Shown one piece after another: positions 45,763 to 55,553 of a stretch of 64,000 bases of DNA; position 1 is the stretch's first letter; every line of letters begins with the position of its first letter. A program made the position numbers and the translations under genes. The DNA comes from Axinella damicornis. Taxonomy: Eukaryota; Porifera; Demospongiae; Axinellida; Axinellidae. The DNA lies in the NCBI GenBank assembly GCA_963931865.1, contig OZ007512.1, forward strand, positions 14,092,762 through 14,156,761. Reading direction: 5' to 3'. The notes under the pieces are model-generated. The model worked only from the letters and a program-made list of their open reading frames with translations. It was not told the origin of the DNA and searched no databases.

Positions 45763-45840
45763 ATGCACTCGTTGGCAGTGGCCTGCGAAACCTCTAAAGC
45801 TGAAATATTTGTCTTTCGTGGTACGATTGAGACAAAAGGT
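45763..45840 (-). CDS. Zinc-finger module Z7 (second half only)
   Basis: Reads FCLNRTTKDKYFSFRGFAGH, CQRVHERWKRNCQ and TGA: C-x17-H-x4-H with both histidines. The preceding GC is replaced by TTTTGC, so no clear acceptor is seen. Confidence 0.45.
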
Positions 45841-45964
45841 GGGTGTTCGAACTATAAGAGGGTTCGAATTATTAGAGGAATTATTAGAGCGATTACGGTA
45901 GTACATCACAACTGTTCGGGGTTCATGGGCTCAGTTGCGCTAAACATGGAGCAGCTTGTCTTCC

Positions 45965-46105
45965 TCCACTCCAGGCAGCAGCAACTTACAGTGTCCTTGG
46001 TAGAGCGGCGTGGCTTCCGCGCATGCCACTCAGCGGCAATTTCCTGCCATTCAGTCAGTTCAAATAAGCCAGTTTCTATCTGTATCCAGTGAGCTTGTTT
46101 CTGTG
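45965..46105 (-). CDS. E2 module exon, copy D (diverged)
   Basis: Reads LHTQKQAHWIQIETGLFELT, EWQEIAAEWHARKPRRSTKD. Conserved positions relative to the other copies are AHW, FELTEW, EW and RKPR. Confidence 0.5.
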
Positions 46106-46336
46106 TGTGCAAGGTGGGGGTGGGGGATGTGTGAAGGGTGTGGGATATATGTGATAACTGATGCAGAGCTCTCAACCACTTAAGGCTAATATGAGTGAGA
46201 GCTTAGGTGAAAATGAGTGAGATCAGTGTCTAAATGAGTGAGATAAGCCATCGAAGTCAACGGTAATAAGTTATTAGCTAAGTTCTATCAAACTCAACAG
46301 TAATAGGTGATTATCCAAGTACAAACAAAAACATGA

Positions 46337-46558
46337 CTATGCATTATGTTTGCTACTATGCGCCCTATTGTAAGCCATTGTTGCTTTCCTTGCAGACTCG
46401 AGAACCTCTTTAGGTGGTTCGTACTGTTCACACAAAGCTGTGTTCGCCAGTTTTTTGATGGAACTCTGCTGGCCATCAATTACCTTTGCTCTCTTTGGTG
46501 AAGGCACTGGCAGTTGCTCATGATCAGTGTCACTGATATCCTCCTCACTGTCAGCCAT
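46337..46558 (-). CDS. Acidic N-terminal exon, candidate gene start
   Basis: MADSEEDISDTDHEQLPVPS, PKRAKVIDGQQSSIKKLANT, ALCEQYEPPKEVLESARKAT, then stop at 46,337 unless it splices at CAT A|GTAGCA. It contains a PKRAKV nuclear-localisation-like motif and lies directly upstream of the diverged E2 copy at 46,105 on the same strand. The two could be parts of one gene. Confidence 0.45.
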   Translation of the reverse strand: MADSEEDISDTDHEQLPVPSPKRAKVIDGQQSSIKKLANTALCEQYEPPKEVLESARKATMAYNRAHSSKHNA

Positions 46559-46679
46559 GGGAATCACAAACTCTTCAGTTAATAGTAGTAATACTTCCAC
46601 TATAGTCTCATGCAGGTGTGCGGCGCGCACGTTTGAACCTGTTGCTTATACATAGACCAGACCGCCGCGCCCCTATGTA

Positions 46680-46721
46680 GTCTCGTTCCTGTTCTTACGT
46701 CTGCTGCATGGGAACGAGCAT
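46680..46721. mobile_element. Fold-back element remnant
   Basis: GTCTCGTTCCTG and CATGGGAACGAGCA ends with TA on both sides. The inner arms no longer pair. Confidence 0.5.
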
Positions 46722-47107
46722 AGCTGTCCTCGTCGTGCAAAAGTCTGGGAAGAGGCTGCCTGGAATAACAGATTGCGTGAGAATCAGGCCGCTATGCGTG
46801 AGAGCGTGAGTTGCTGGTGAAATGCGTGAGACTCGCGCATAATGCGTGAGAGTTGAGAGCTCTGCTGATGTGTGATGATGTTATGTGCATGCGACGAAGA
46901 TTATCAGACAGAAATGTGACTTTCAAAAAAAATATGTTGGACATCAAAAATCTGGATCAGAATGCGGACAGTCCAACCAAATTGGACGTGTTCACACAAC
47001 AATGGTTACACTCCCATTATTTTGAACACTGGGACTGACTCTTCCTTGCTAAGGGATCAGGGGATCAGTGTGGGCTCCGAATAGTGTCCATACCAGCCGC
47101 ATACATG

Positions 47108-47255
47108 TTCAGAGCTGGAAACTCGAGGGCACGCTAGTGGACTGTTCAGAGCTGGAAACTCGAGGGCACGCTAGTGGACTGTTCAGAGCTGGAAACTCGA
47201 GGGCACGCTAGTGGACTGTTCAGAGCTGGAAACTCGAGGGCACGCTAGTGGACTG
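47108..47255. repeat. 37-bp minisatellite, 4 copies
   Basis: GTTCAGAGCTGGAAACTCGA plus GGGCACGCTAGTGGACT repeated four times without variation. Confidence 0.97.
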
Positions 47256-47463
47256 GCTTCAAAGACATGAGTGCATATGCGGCGTTCAGTACTTGGCCGA
47301 ACACCGCTTCTTGCCCAAAGGTGGAGGTTGGTTGACTCCTTTTGCGCTTTCTACTTCGGCGCTTTCTACTTAGGTCAGAGAGTGCTGGGGAACAAAGGCG
47401 ATCCAACAGAGCTGGCAGCTCGGACTCACTCCGGTCGTTTAATGTGGATCTTTCTGCCATCAT
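47245..47463 (-). CDS. Basic ORF, candidate first exon
   Basis: MMAERSTLNDRSESELPALL, DRLCSPALSDLSRKRRSRKR, KRSQPTSTFGQEAVFGQ. It has a strong bipartite-like basic cluster RKRRSRKRKR. A short piece of its start (TCACTCCGGTCGTTTAATGT) recurs at 43,589. No domain recognised. Confidence 0.4.
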   Translation of the reverse strand: MMAERSTLNDRSESELPALLDRLCSPALSDLSRKRRSRKRKRSQPTSTFGQEAVFGQVLNAAYALMSLKPVH

Positions 47464-47589
47464 GACTGCTCAGCAGTGTCAGCAGTATTACATAAGCATG
47501 CTGGCGATCACACGACTATTTTCTTTGTAGGGTGTGGAAATCCCCACTTTGAGCAGTAGGGCACAAACTTTCGGTAGAATTACTTCATA

Positions 47590-47885
47590 GTTTGCATTGA
47601 ACCGCAGAGGGCAGTGCTTAACACAGGATAGTGAACTCGCTTGCGGACTAGGTGGTTGCTCGTGCCTCCATGAAACGTGTAGGTTTCTCACACAGTGTAC
47701 ACTTGGCTTTCTTAGGTCCAGTTTCCAAAAATGTTTCCAAACATCACGATTAGAACTCTCCGTCTCAGAGCTAACTGACGCACTGGCACTACTACCACTG
47801 GCACTACTACCACTGGCACTACTACCACTGGCACTACTAACTCTTCCGATGCCAAACTGCCTATTGTTCTCAACAAATAATGTGC
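47590..47885 (-). mobile_element. BED-type zinc finger of a hAT-like transposase, frameshifted
   Basis: In order across three frames: a serine linker (SSASGSS repeated), ETESSNRDVWKHFWKLD, KKAKCTLCEKPT and TFHGGTSNHLVRKRVHYPVL. VWKHF...C-x2-C...GGTSNHL..KRVHYP is the BED finger pattern, though the last zinc ligands are not in one frame. Two frameshifts make it inactive. It is on the same strand as the hAT end at 33,402, but 14 kb away. Confidence 0.75.
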
Positions 47886-47894
47886 GGGTCCCTC

Positions 47895-47960
47895 CCTATG
47901 TTGATCACAATGGTGCAAATCCCAGCTTTGTATCTCCTTCCTAGCCCAAGATACGTATCT
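47895..47960. mobile_element. MITE family, one terminal repeat only
   Basis: GTTGATCACAATGGTGCAAA and TCCCAGCTTTGTATCTCCTT followed by CTAGCCCAAGATAC match one end of the 8352 family in reverse. Confidence 0.65.
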
Positions 47961-48179
47961 GCATGACTCAAACATTAATTGCTATAACCATGTGTCAGGT
48001 GTTTATTATGCGCATCTACATGTACTGTATGTGTTTGAATGTGATATGAAACTACTGTTGTGGTTGGCCAATTGAAATGATATGCCCTTGTCTGTGGGAC
48101 TTGAACCATACAGCTGCTCTGTCATCTGTTAAAAATGTCCATCTGGCAGGCAGCAATTATGCATTGATTTATTTTAAAT

Positions 48180-48360
48180 TGTGACTCTCATCCCTCCCTC
48201 CCTCTCCCCCTCTCCCCCTCTATCCCTTCCCTCCTCCTCCTCCTCCTCCCAGATCTCTCCCTCCTCCCTCCCATCCCTTCCCTCCGTCCCATCCCTTCCC
48301 TCCATCCCTCACCCCCTCGGAGGCTCCCCTTCTCTCCCCTCCTTTCACCTCCTCCCAGGA
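48180..48360. repeat. Pyrimidine-rich CCCTCC tract
   Basis: Low-complexity CT sequence that precedes an AG at 48,358 (CTCCCAG). The following (+) frame AWAKGKEEGKLAQFIIANPEEN to 48,477|GTAAGT could be an exon, but the initial codons are uncertain. Confidence 0.6.
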
Positions 48361-48397
48361 TACCATACCTGCAATTGCAACATATGAAGACTGACTG

Positions 48398-48477
48398 AGG
48401 GAGTGGGAAGAGTGGGCCAAGGGGAAGGAAGAGGGGAAGTTGGCCCAGTTCATCATCGCCAACCCGGAAGAGAATGT
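48398..48477 (+). CDS. Possible exon in front of the inverted E2-E3 array
   Basis: The (+) strand reads EWEEWAKGKEEGKLAQFIIA then NPEEN to a strong donor (AAT|GTAAGT). It is a charged helix on the same strand as the E2 and E3 modules that follow, so it may be the preceding exon of that gene. The acceptor is not fixed. Confidence 0.4.
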
Positions 48478-48738
48478 AAGTAATCTTTCCGTCATGGTCT
48501 CTAATTGGAATGAATGTAATCACCCACGGTAACATGCTACACATTGGTCCCACCACACAATTCACTCATAATGCAAGTCAGGCAACGTAATAATAGATGA
48601 AGTCTTACTATAGTATCTCCACACATTGACATAATTATAAGCCCGTGTGTCATTGAGTATGGGGTTTTGTCGCCACGTAAATCCGCCACCACCTCACACA
48701 CCCCCACCATCCCACATATCCCACACCACCCCGCACCC

Positions 48739-48880
48739 CCCCCCACCCCCCCCCCCCCCCCCCCCCCCCCACCCCACCATGCACACAGAAACAGGCGCAC
48801 TGGGTGTGCACTGGGTCGACATCATAGTTGGGAAATTCGAGCTGACTGATTGGTATGTGATTGCACTGCAATGAAACCAC
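48739..48880 (+). pseudogene. Poly-C and E2 module copy E (broken)
   Basis: A poly-C tract (48,727-48,770) precedes MHTETGALGVHWVDIIVGKF, ELTDWYVIALQ and TGA. A five-base insertion alters KQAHW to GALGVHW and the second half is lost. Confidence 0.6.
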
Positions 48881-49490
48881 GCGTATCTATGTATTTGAAT
48901 GGGATATGAAACTGGGAATTGTGTACTGTTGTGGCTGGCAGATTGAAATGATGCCCTCCATTGGAGAATGGACGTCTGTGGGACTAGCTCGATCGCTAGC
49001 TGCCAGTACAGTCTCACGAAGGCCCCACAACGATTCTGACCACACAGCCGTGATTGCTATCGATCACTGACATGCCCAAACTCACCGTGCTGGCGAAGCT
49101 GTGAACGCTGTAATAGTTTCTTGCCTTCCCTTTGGCCGCCATTGCTGACTCAGGCACGATCGATCGACTGAGCATGGTCCTCACATGACATGTGCGTTAA
49201 TTGGATAGAGCTGCGATACTTAGCTTGCGCTACCATCAATTTCCAACCAGCTGCAACGCAGCTACCAGGAGTGCGGTTGGTTGCCCCTCATTATAATAAT
49301 AGTTTGTTGCCACTACAGTATCACTCCACACAATGTCACATTGAATAGGTAACTTGAGCCCGTGAGTCATTGAGTGTGGGGTTTTGTCGCCGGGTAAATT
49401 TCCTCCATTATGCCATGTGAAAATATTTCCGTTATAAAATTTTCCTCCTGACTGATTAACTTACACTACTACAGTCTGTTAATTGCGCAC
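48881..49490. other. Intermodule stretch with a duplicated intron segment
   Basis: TGAGTATGGGGTTTTGTCGCC (48,655) and TGAGTGTGGGGTTTTGTCGCC (49,373) mark a direct duplication of flanking sequence around the E2 copies. No supported exon. Confidence 0.5.
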
Positions 49491-49689
49491 TTGCCTCGTT
49501 CCCAGGCCTCCGCCCAGACTTTATCTCGCAGCCGTGGAGAACACACATCCCACACTACCTCGCACATCCCCACCTTCTCACACAATCCCCACCTCACACA
49601 CCCCCCACACACACCTCACACATCCTCACACGTTGCCCACACACCTCCTCACACACCCCCACCCCCTCACACGCCCCCCCACCATGCAC

Positions 49690-49795
49690 ACACAGAAACA
49701 GGCGCACTGGTTGGACATAGTGGTTGGTAAATTTGAGCTCACAGAGTGGCACGAAGAATGGTTTTCCAAAAAGCCGAGAACATCTGCAGCCAAAG
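49690..49795 (+). CDS. E2 module exon, copy F (plus strand)
   Basis: MHTQKQAHWLDIVVGKFELT, EWHEEWFSKKPRTSAAK to GTAAGT. Five residues shorter than copy A in the middle. Together with the E3 copies downstream it shows that the module array is inverted here. Confidence 0.5.
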
Positions 49796-49965
49796 TAAGT
49801 TGCTGCTACATGTACCTGTGGTGGAGGCCGGGAGACAAGCTGTTCCATGTTTAGCAACTGTCCCTTTGAACTCCTTACAGTTTTGATGTACTTTTCCTCT
49901 CACACACCCTCCAACTCCCTCCCCTCCATTCCTCCCTCCCCTCCATTCCTCCCTCCCTCTCTCAG

Positions 49966-50096
49966 GAAGATGCTACATATATGCTGAGGAAAGGCATGGA
50001 AAAGGCCTTTCCAGGGTTGGCCTCCCTGGGAGGTGAAAAAGGAACCAGAAATACGTCAGCAGGAAATTTCAGGCACCTACTCAGGGTGGGTCTTCC
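49966..50096 (+). pseudogene. E3 module, copy E (plus strand), one-base frameshift
   Basis: EDATYMLRKGMEKAFPGLAS, LGGEK follow a CTCTCTCAG acceptor, but one A is missing in the GAAAAA run, so the KYISR.FQAPTQ end is read in another frame. Confidence 0.6.
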
Positions 50097-50288
50097 GCAG
50101 CCTTACAGTGTAGCTTGTCCAGGGTAAGTCAGCCGTGGCCTGACCAGGGTAGAACCCTAACCCTAACTCCTAACAGTTGTGATGTACTAGTTCCCTCCTT
50201 ACCTCTCACACATCCTCCCCTTCCCACTTCCCTTTCCGTCTCCCTCTCTCCCCTCCCTCCTTCCCTTCCTCCCTCCCTCCCTCTCTCA

Positions 50289-50425
50289 GGAGGATGCTAG
50301 CTGCTTATACCTTTAAGAAGGGACTATTTCAGTCCTTCCAAGGACTGGTCACTGTGGAGGGGAAAGTGTGAAAGCCGGGCGGAAGTATACAAGCTGGGTT
50401 TTTCAAGCTCCCACCCAGCTTATTC
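50289..50425 (+). pseudogene. E3 module, copy F (diverged, frameshifted)
   Basis: AYTFKKGLFQSFQGLVTVEG matches the first half and GRKYTSWVFQAPTQLIQG the second half in a different frame. It is followed by four copies of a TCCAGGGTAGGTCTTCCATA-like unit (50,425-50,570). Confidence 0.6.
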
Positions 50426-50429
50426 AGGG

Positions 50430-50580
50430 TAGGTCTTCCATAGCTTATCCAGGGTAGGTCTTCCATATAGCTTGTCCAGGGTGGGTCGGCCATAGCTTAT
50501 CCAGGGTGAGTCTTCCGTAGCTTGACCAGGGTAGATCATCCTTACAGTGTAGCTTGTCCAAGGGTGGGTCAGCCATAGCT
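50430..50580. repeat. Short repeat of CCAGGGTRGGTC units
   Basis: Imperfect 27-30 base units derived from the sequence that follows the E3 donor (also at 50,090-50,145). Confidence 0.75.
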
Positions 50581-50949
50581 CATCACTGCATTCAGACACT
50601 GAAGGTTAGTGTACTGACAGTCAAGAGTGCCATTGTTACTAGCTATAGATGACTGCATGGTTGACATGCAAAACCTGTCCATGAAAGTGTTATTCTGTAT
50701 TCTTCTTCGATCATGATGGTGCTGACCACACCTTTCAAGCCACTCCACAAGTGATGATATGTGGTAGAGATGCAGTTGGGGTCTGCGTTCCCAGGCCCCT
50801 AAATGCAAGCTCGATAGTGTTTCAGTAAATCAGATTTAGATCCATGACGTAAGCATGTACCTATTGCTTGCCGGGTGTCATGCAATGCCTCTCATCACCT
50901 TCAGCTTCAGCTTCCAAGCCGACCCCAAGAAGCCATTTGGTCCTGGCCC

Positions 50950-51290
50950 ATGCCGTCCACCACTAGGATCAGCCTGCACAAGGGCAGGGGAGAGGTCTGC
51001 CCATGCCGTCCACCACTGGGATCAGCCTGCACAAGGGCAGGGGAGAGGTCTGCATAAAGATGTACGACAGGTTAGTACAGTGCTATTTCTTCCCTGGCCA
51101 TTCTCCTTTGTGTTAGCAATCTATAGTGTGTCTGAATGGTGATTTTGCCAGCTACATGACAGCTCTGGTGTAATACCTTTTCTTGCAGGCCAGACATGCT
51201 GGAACCTTTGCCATAACTGACAGTGGCATTGCTGACGCCAAGAAGAAAGCTCTGGCTAGACTTTGTTGTTTCTGTCCATTGCATAATTAA
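50950..51290 (+). CDS. Possible 3' exons of the plus-strand module gene
   Basis: A 59-base direct duplication (CATGCCGTCCACCACTAGGA..., 50,949 and 51,002) includes ISLHKGRGEVCIKMYDR up to a donor GTTAGT. The exon from 51,189 reads ARHAGTFAITDSGIADAKKK, ALARLCCFCPLHN and TAA. Phase between the two fits, but the duplication leaves a stop in the first copy. Function unknown. Confidence 0.35.
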
Positions 51291-51382
51291 CTATTGCTGT
51301 AGTAACCCTGCCCAACTATATTTATATCTATCATCTAATGCCAGTATAATATATACTACAATTTGCAAAATTCGTGTTATTC

Positions 51383-51425
51383 TGATACGTACTGCGCATG
51401 CGCGCAGTACTGCATGACGTAGAGG
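51383..51425. promoter_or_regulatory. NRF1-like palindrome and CRE half site
   Basis: ACTGCGCATGCGCGCAGT is a near-palindromic TGCGCATGCGC element, followed by ATGACGT. A related sequence precedes the cyclophilin gene. It suggests a TATA-less promoter for the (+) sequence at about 51,470-51,620. Confidence 0.45.
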
Positions 51426-51429
51426 AAAT

Positions 51430-52440
51430 TAGGCCGGGGGCTAGGCGGAAATGTTTATCAACCGCTTCCGTTCTAGGTCTCAAAGATTACATTCTGTCAA
51501 CAATTTCAAGAGAGCAGAGTCGAGTCGGTGGTTCAACATAGCTTCAAGGCTTTGATCGGGAGTACGTCAACCAAGAGCTGAACCGAACAGAAATCGTGAA
51601 GAGGCGAGCATAGGATATTGTAAGCTTTTCACTCCTAAATGATCCGTGTGTGCACGATTGCTGTTGGAACAATTATAATGAGGCTTTCACAGTAGGCAGG
51701 TAGCAGTACTGGGTCTGGATTATAGTAGAGAGCCCTTGAACCTACCATCATTCATGGACCACGATGCTGCATGTGATCCACAGGTGTAGCTAGCCAGCCT
51801 TCTTGTAGTGAGTGTGTATTGAGGAAGGATGAGGGCCTGAGGAATTCATTTCAGTACCAGGAGTCATTGAAACAAGTACAAGCACATTTTGTGTCTTGTT
51901 CCGAGGCCCCGGAGTCGCTTCACGGTATGGGAAGCTGGTACATATAATGCCATGTGAGTGGATGGTTGGAAGTGGTTAATTCTGTGTGGGTCACTGGGGC
52001 TCAGAACAGCAGAGAGTAAAGGTACCCACACTACCACACATGTCTAGGTAGTTATGGGTGACTGCTGTACGCTCCAGGCATAGACCGTCAAGTTGGTTGA
52101 ACGTGTAACTCTTCATTCTGAAGTTTTTTCATTGCCAATTTGTGTCATGATATGCTCGAAATTGAACTCGAAAGTATCTCTCCTGAGTGAGCCGTCATAG
52201 CTCTTGTGCCTTCTGCTCATATCCTTCCATCTCCTGGTGACTACATCACCCGCAACAAGGAGAACACGTTGAATGTACTAACCACTTGTAGAGAACATAA
52301 CTAGCACACAGAGTTCACCAATAACCGATACTGAAATATGCTTCCTCATCAAGTCAGGATGCTGGGACAAAATTAGTAGACCATTCCACAAAGTTACAGC
52401 CAAGAAAACGTAGGCGTACTATTCTACCGTTCCTCTGTGT
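51430..52440. other. Possible 5' untranslated exon and intron
   Basis: After the promoter-like element, a donor-like ATATT|GTAAGC occurs at 51,621. No coding frame was found before 52.4 kb. Confidence 0.3.
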
Positions 52441-52446
52441 GAGAAT

Positions 52447-52961
52447 GTGTGCAGGCCCTCCAGCTGTCCTGTATTGCAAGAGGTGACAAGCTGGACAGGG
52501 TGTGGGAACCAGACTGTCGCGCTGTCCCACCCGTTGTGGCAATCAGTGACCTCGTTCTCCTACTGTACTGCTGGTATAATCCAGACTAAACCAGTCGTCC
52601 TCACAGCTCTAGGTCAACTATCCAATGGCACATGTCCCAAGGGAATTCCCCACTTCCCTCTGATGAGTTTCCATACCTCATTAGTATGTCCAGTGTAGGT
52701 CCTAATACTTACAAGTGCCCCTGTACAGATTATGTAGTGATTCAAGGGGACCCCGTCTTTCATCTGCGTCAGAATATACCTTTTCATGGCTATTTCATTT
52801 GGAACGTGTATTTAACTTCTTTCAATGAAACATGGAATTTCTGGTCTCATTCCCATCCTCTGCAGCCTGGCACGTTCATCCCGTGTGTGGCATCAAGCTT
52901 AAGGGTAGACACACTTAATTGTGCATGGGCAATTCGTTACTCAAAACAGCAAGAAGAATGA
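52447..52961 (+). CDS. Unrecognised overlapping frames, possibly transposon-derived
   Basis: Two overlapping plus-strand frames (GLYCTAGIIQTKPVV region to 52,698 and YVVIQGDPVFHLRQNIPFHG, YFIWNVYLTSFNETWNFWSH to 52,961) and a minus frame look protein-like but share no splice signals. I cannot choose between them. Confidence 0.25.
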
Positions 52962-53009
52962 AGTTGTCAGTTTAGAACTCAATCTCTTCTCTCCCCACTA
53001 GCTACATGT

Positions 53010-53036
53010 AACCCCCCCCCCCCCCCCCCCCCCCCC
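53010..53036. repeat. Poly-C tract
   Basis: About 26 C residues preceding unique sequence without a recognised gene up to 53,440. Confidence 0.9.
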
Positions 53037-53448
53037 TCTTGTGCAGTCACTCATCGCTGAAGAGCAGCACTGGTTGGGAGTCTGCCTGGCTAGTTGCAAG
53101 AGTAGGTCGTGCCCCTAGTGTGGTGGTGTAGTAACTACAAGTTCACTGTTTTAGCATGCTAAGTTGGTGCTCTAGGAATGATCAGCCAATAGCAAGGTCA
53201 TTCCAATGATCCTAATGAGGTTTTGTAACGTCAAGACTCGACTGAGAGTTAGCAGATTTTGTGATCAAGGAGTGGCGGTGGGAGCAAGGCTGGTATTCTC
53301 AAATCTCTTCATTGAGAGACTGACTGGTGACACTATCTGACCTAGCCAAGTGGCAGTTACATGTAGGGGTGTCAGACGCAGTGCTGGTTGGCAGATGGCT
53401 GTGGTGAGAAGTTAGGCATCCCATTTATGGTTCCAGTGAGTTCCAACT

Positions 53449-53712
53449 GCATGACGTCAGCAGCTCTTCCTTGCTATGTCACATGACGTCAGCAGCTCTG
53501 CTATGTCACATGACGTCAGCAGCTCTTCCTTGCTATGTCACATGACGTCAGCAGCTCTGCTATGTCACATGACGTCAGCAGCTCTTCCTTGCTATGTCAC
53601 ATGATGTCAGCAGCTCTTCCTTGCTATGTCACATGACGTCAGCAGCTCTTCCTTGCTATATCACATGACGTCAGCAGCTCTTCCTCGCTATGTCACATGA
53701 TGTCAGCAGCTG
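53449..53712. repeat. Minisatellite carrying a TGACGTCA in nearly every unit
   Basis: Units of 26 or 34 bases (CATGACGTCAGCAGCTCTTC plus CTTGCTATGTCA). Nine units; seven contain perfect TGACGTCA and two have TGATGTCA. Confidence 0.95.
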
Positions 53713-53739
53713 TTGCACTCCCAGTTGAACACAGGGACC

Positions 53740-53828
53740 GGCTCTTCCTTGCTAGGGGATCAGTGTGGGCTCTGATTGCTCTGAATAGTGTCCGTACCAG
53801 CCACATATGTTCATTCTCCAGCCTGGCA
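53740..53828. repeat. Dispersed repeat shared with 47,040-47,110
   Basis: GCTCTTCCTTGCTAGGGGAT, CAGTGTGGGCTC and CGAATAGTGTCCATACCAGC match in both places in direct orientation. Confidence 0.75.
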
Positions 53829-53872
53829 TGACACTACACCTGTGAATGAATTTGATTAGGGGATTTCCTTAC

Positions 53873-54010
53873 CAAACCCAGCAGGTCAGAAGGGGATGCC
53901 CCTTCATTACTGTACACGACCAATGTCCATGAGACATGTTTTCCTAAAAGCAGTGCTACGTTAGTTTCACCGGGCATTTCTATCAGCTGTGCTCTAGTAA
54001 TGACCTCTTG
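53873..54010 (-). CDS. Candidate exon of an unknown gene
   Basis: RAQLIEMPGETNVALLLGKH, VSWTLVVYSNEGASPSDLLG L to a good donor (TTG|GTAAGG). A degraded copy with a stop lies at 54,935-55,040. No family recognised. Confidence 0.35.
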
Positions 54011-54109
54011 GCTGACGGACTGACTGACACACAGCCCACCTGCACTATCAAGACTGCATGATGACATCATCATTGCGCTCTTGACTGTATCTATACAGCC
54101 TACATGTAG

Positions 54110-54690
54110 CTGACCCAATGCTGGCTAGCTGGTAGTTTAGTAGTGTCAGACCCACTGCTGGCTAGCTGGTAGTTTAGTAGTGTCAGACCCATGCAATGCT
54201 GGCTAGCTGGTAGTTTAGTAGTGTCAGACCCACTGCTGGCTAGCTGGTAGTTTAGTAGTGTCAGACCCACTGCTGGCTAGCTGGTAGTTTAGTAGTGTCA
54301 GACCCACGGCTGGCTAGCTGGTAGTTTAGTAGTGTCAGACCCAATGCTGGCTAGCTGGTAGTTTAGTAGTGTCAGACCCACTGCTGGCTAGCTGGTAGTT
54401 TAGTAGTGTCAGACCCAATGCTGGCTAGCTGGTAGTTTAGTAGTGTCAGACCCACTGCTGGCTAGCTGGTAGTTTAGTAGTGTCAGACCCACTGCTGGCT
54501 AGCTGGTAGTTTAGTAGTGTCAGACCCACGGCTGGCTAGCTGGTAGTTTAGTAGTGTCAGACCCAATGCTGGCTAGCTGGTAGTTTAGTAGTGTCAGACC
54601 CACTGCTGGCTAGCTGGTAGTTTAGTAGTGTCAGACCCACTGCTGGCTAGCTGGTAGTTTAGTAGTGTCAGACCCAATGCTGGCAGCTGT
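54110..54690. repeat. 37-bp minisatellite with higher-order structure, about 16 units
   Basis: GCTGGCTAGCTGGTAGTTTA plus GTAGTGTCAGACCCACT. Variants at the CACT/CAAT/CACGG position follow a six-unit order that is repeated, so a block of about 222 bases was duplicated. Confidence 0.97.
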
Positions 54691-55353
54691 GGTGAGGGAG
54701 ATTTCAGGTATGCTCATTCCTAGTTCCAATTGAGTTCCAACTCCATGATGTCATTGTTGCTCTTCCAATATTGAGTGGGGGAGTGTGGTCCTTAATAGTA
54801 CTGGTCAATTAAGGACGAACTCATTCTTGCTAGGGATGAAGGTGGATCTCCGATTGGTCAGAGTGTATATGACATGTAGTCCGCATTAGCCTCTTATGCC
54901 CAGTGCCTCTTATGCCCAGTGCGATAATACCCAGCACAACCCACAAGGGGGTGCCCCTTCATTATAACAGTATTCACGGCCATTCTCAAATGAACATGTT
55001 TTTCCTAAAGCAGTGTCATTTCCTGTATGCTTGTTTCACCAAGTGATGTGGCATGGCCAGCACCTTTCACTTCAACATCCTCTCTGAGGTGAGGTCGCGG
55101 TGGTACGTGTTACTATTTTGGGAACAGGCTGCCTGTTATAAAAGCATTCGCTATGTTTGACTCCAGTTGAAAGCAGAAATTTGAAATTTGTCAACTTGAA
55201 TTTGTCAGCGGATGTTACAATGCTTCAGTGCTGCACAAGGCCACTGGCAGCTGAGCTGGTGGATGACTGGCCCTGTCAAGTCACTGTCTGTCACTGTGAA
55301 CTGCCCTGTCACTGTTCCACTGTCAGCTTACCTAGCAAGGTGGGAGGTGTTTG
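54691..55353. other. Unique sequence before the gap
   Basis: It contains the degraded copy of the 53,873 exon (54,935-55,040) and a triplicated GTCACTGT motif near 55,280-55,320. Otherwise nothing supported. Confidence 0.4.
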
Positions 55354-55553
55354 NNNNNNNNNNNNNNNNNNNNNNNNNNNNNNNNNNNNNNNNNNNNNNN
55401 NNNNNNNNNNNNNNNNNNNNNNNNNNNNNNNNNNNNNNNNNNNNNNNNNNNNNNNNNNNNNNNNNNNNNNNNNNNNNNNNNNNNNNNNNNNNNNNNNNNN
55501 NNNNNNNNNNNNNNNNNNNNNNNNNNNNNNNNNNNNNNNNNNNNNNNNNNNNN
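55354..55553. other. Assembly gap (200 N)
   Basis: Undetermined bases. The round length suggests a gap of unknown or estimated size. Reading frames crossing it are meaningless. Confidence 0.99.
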
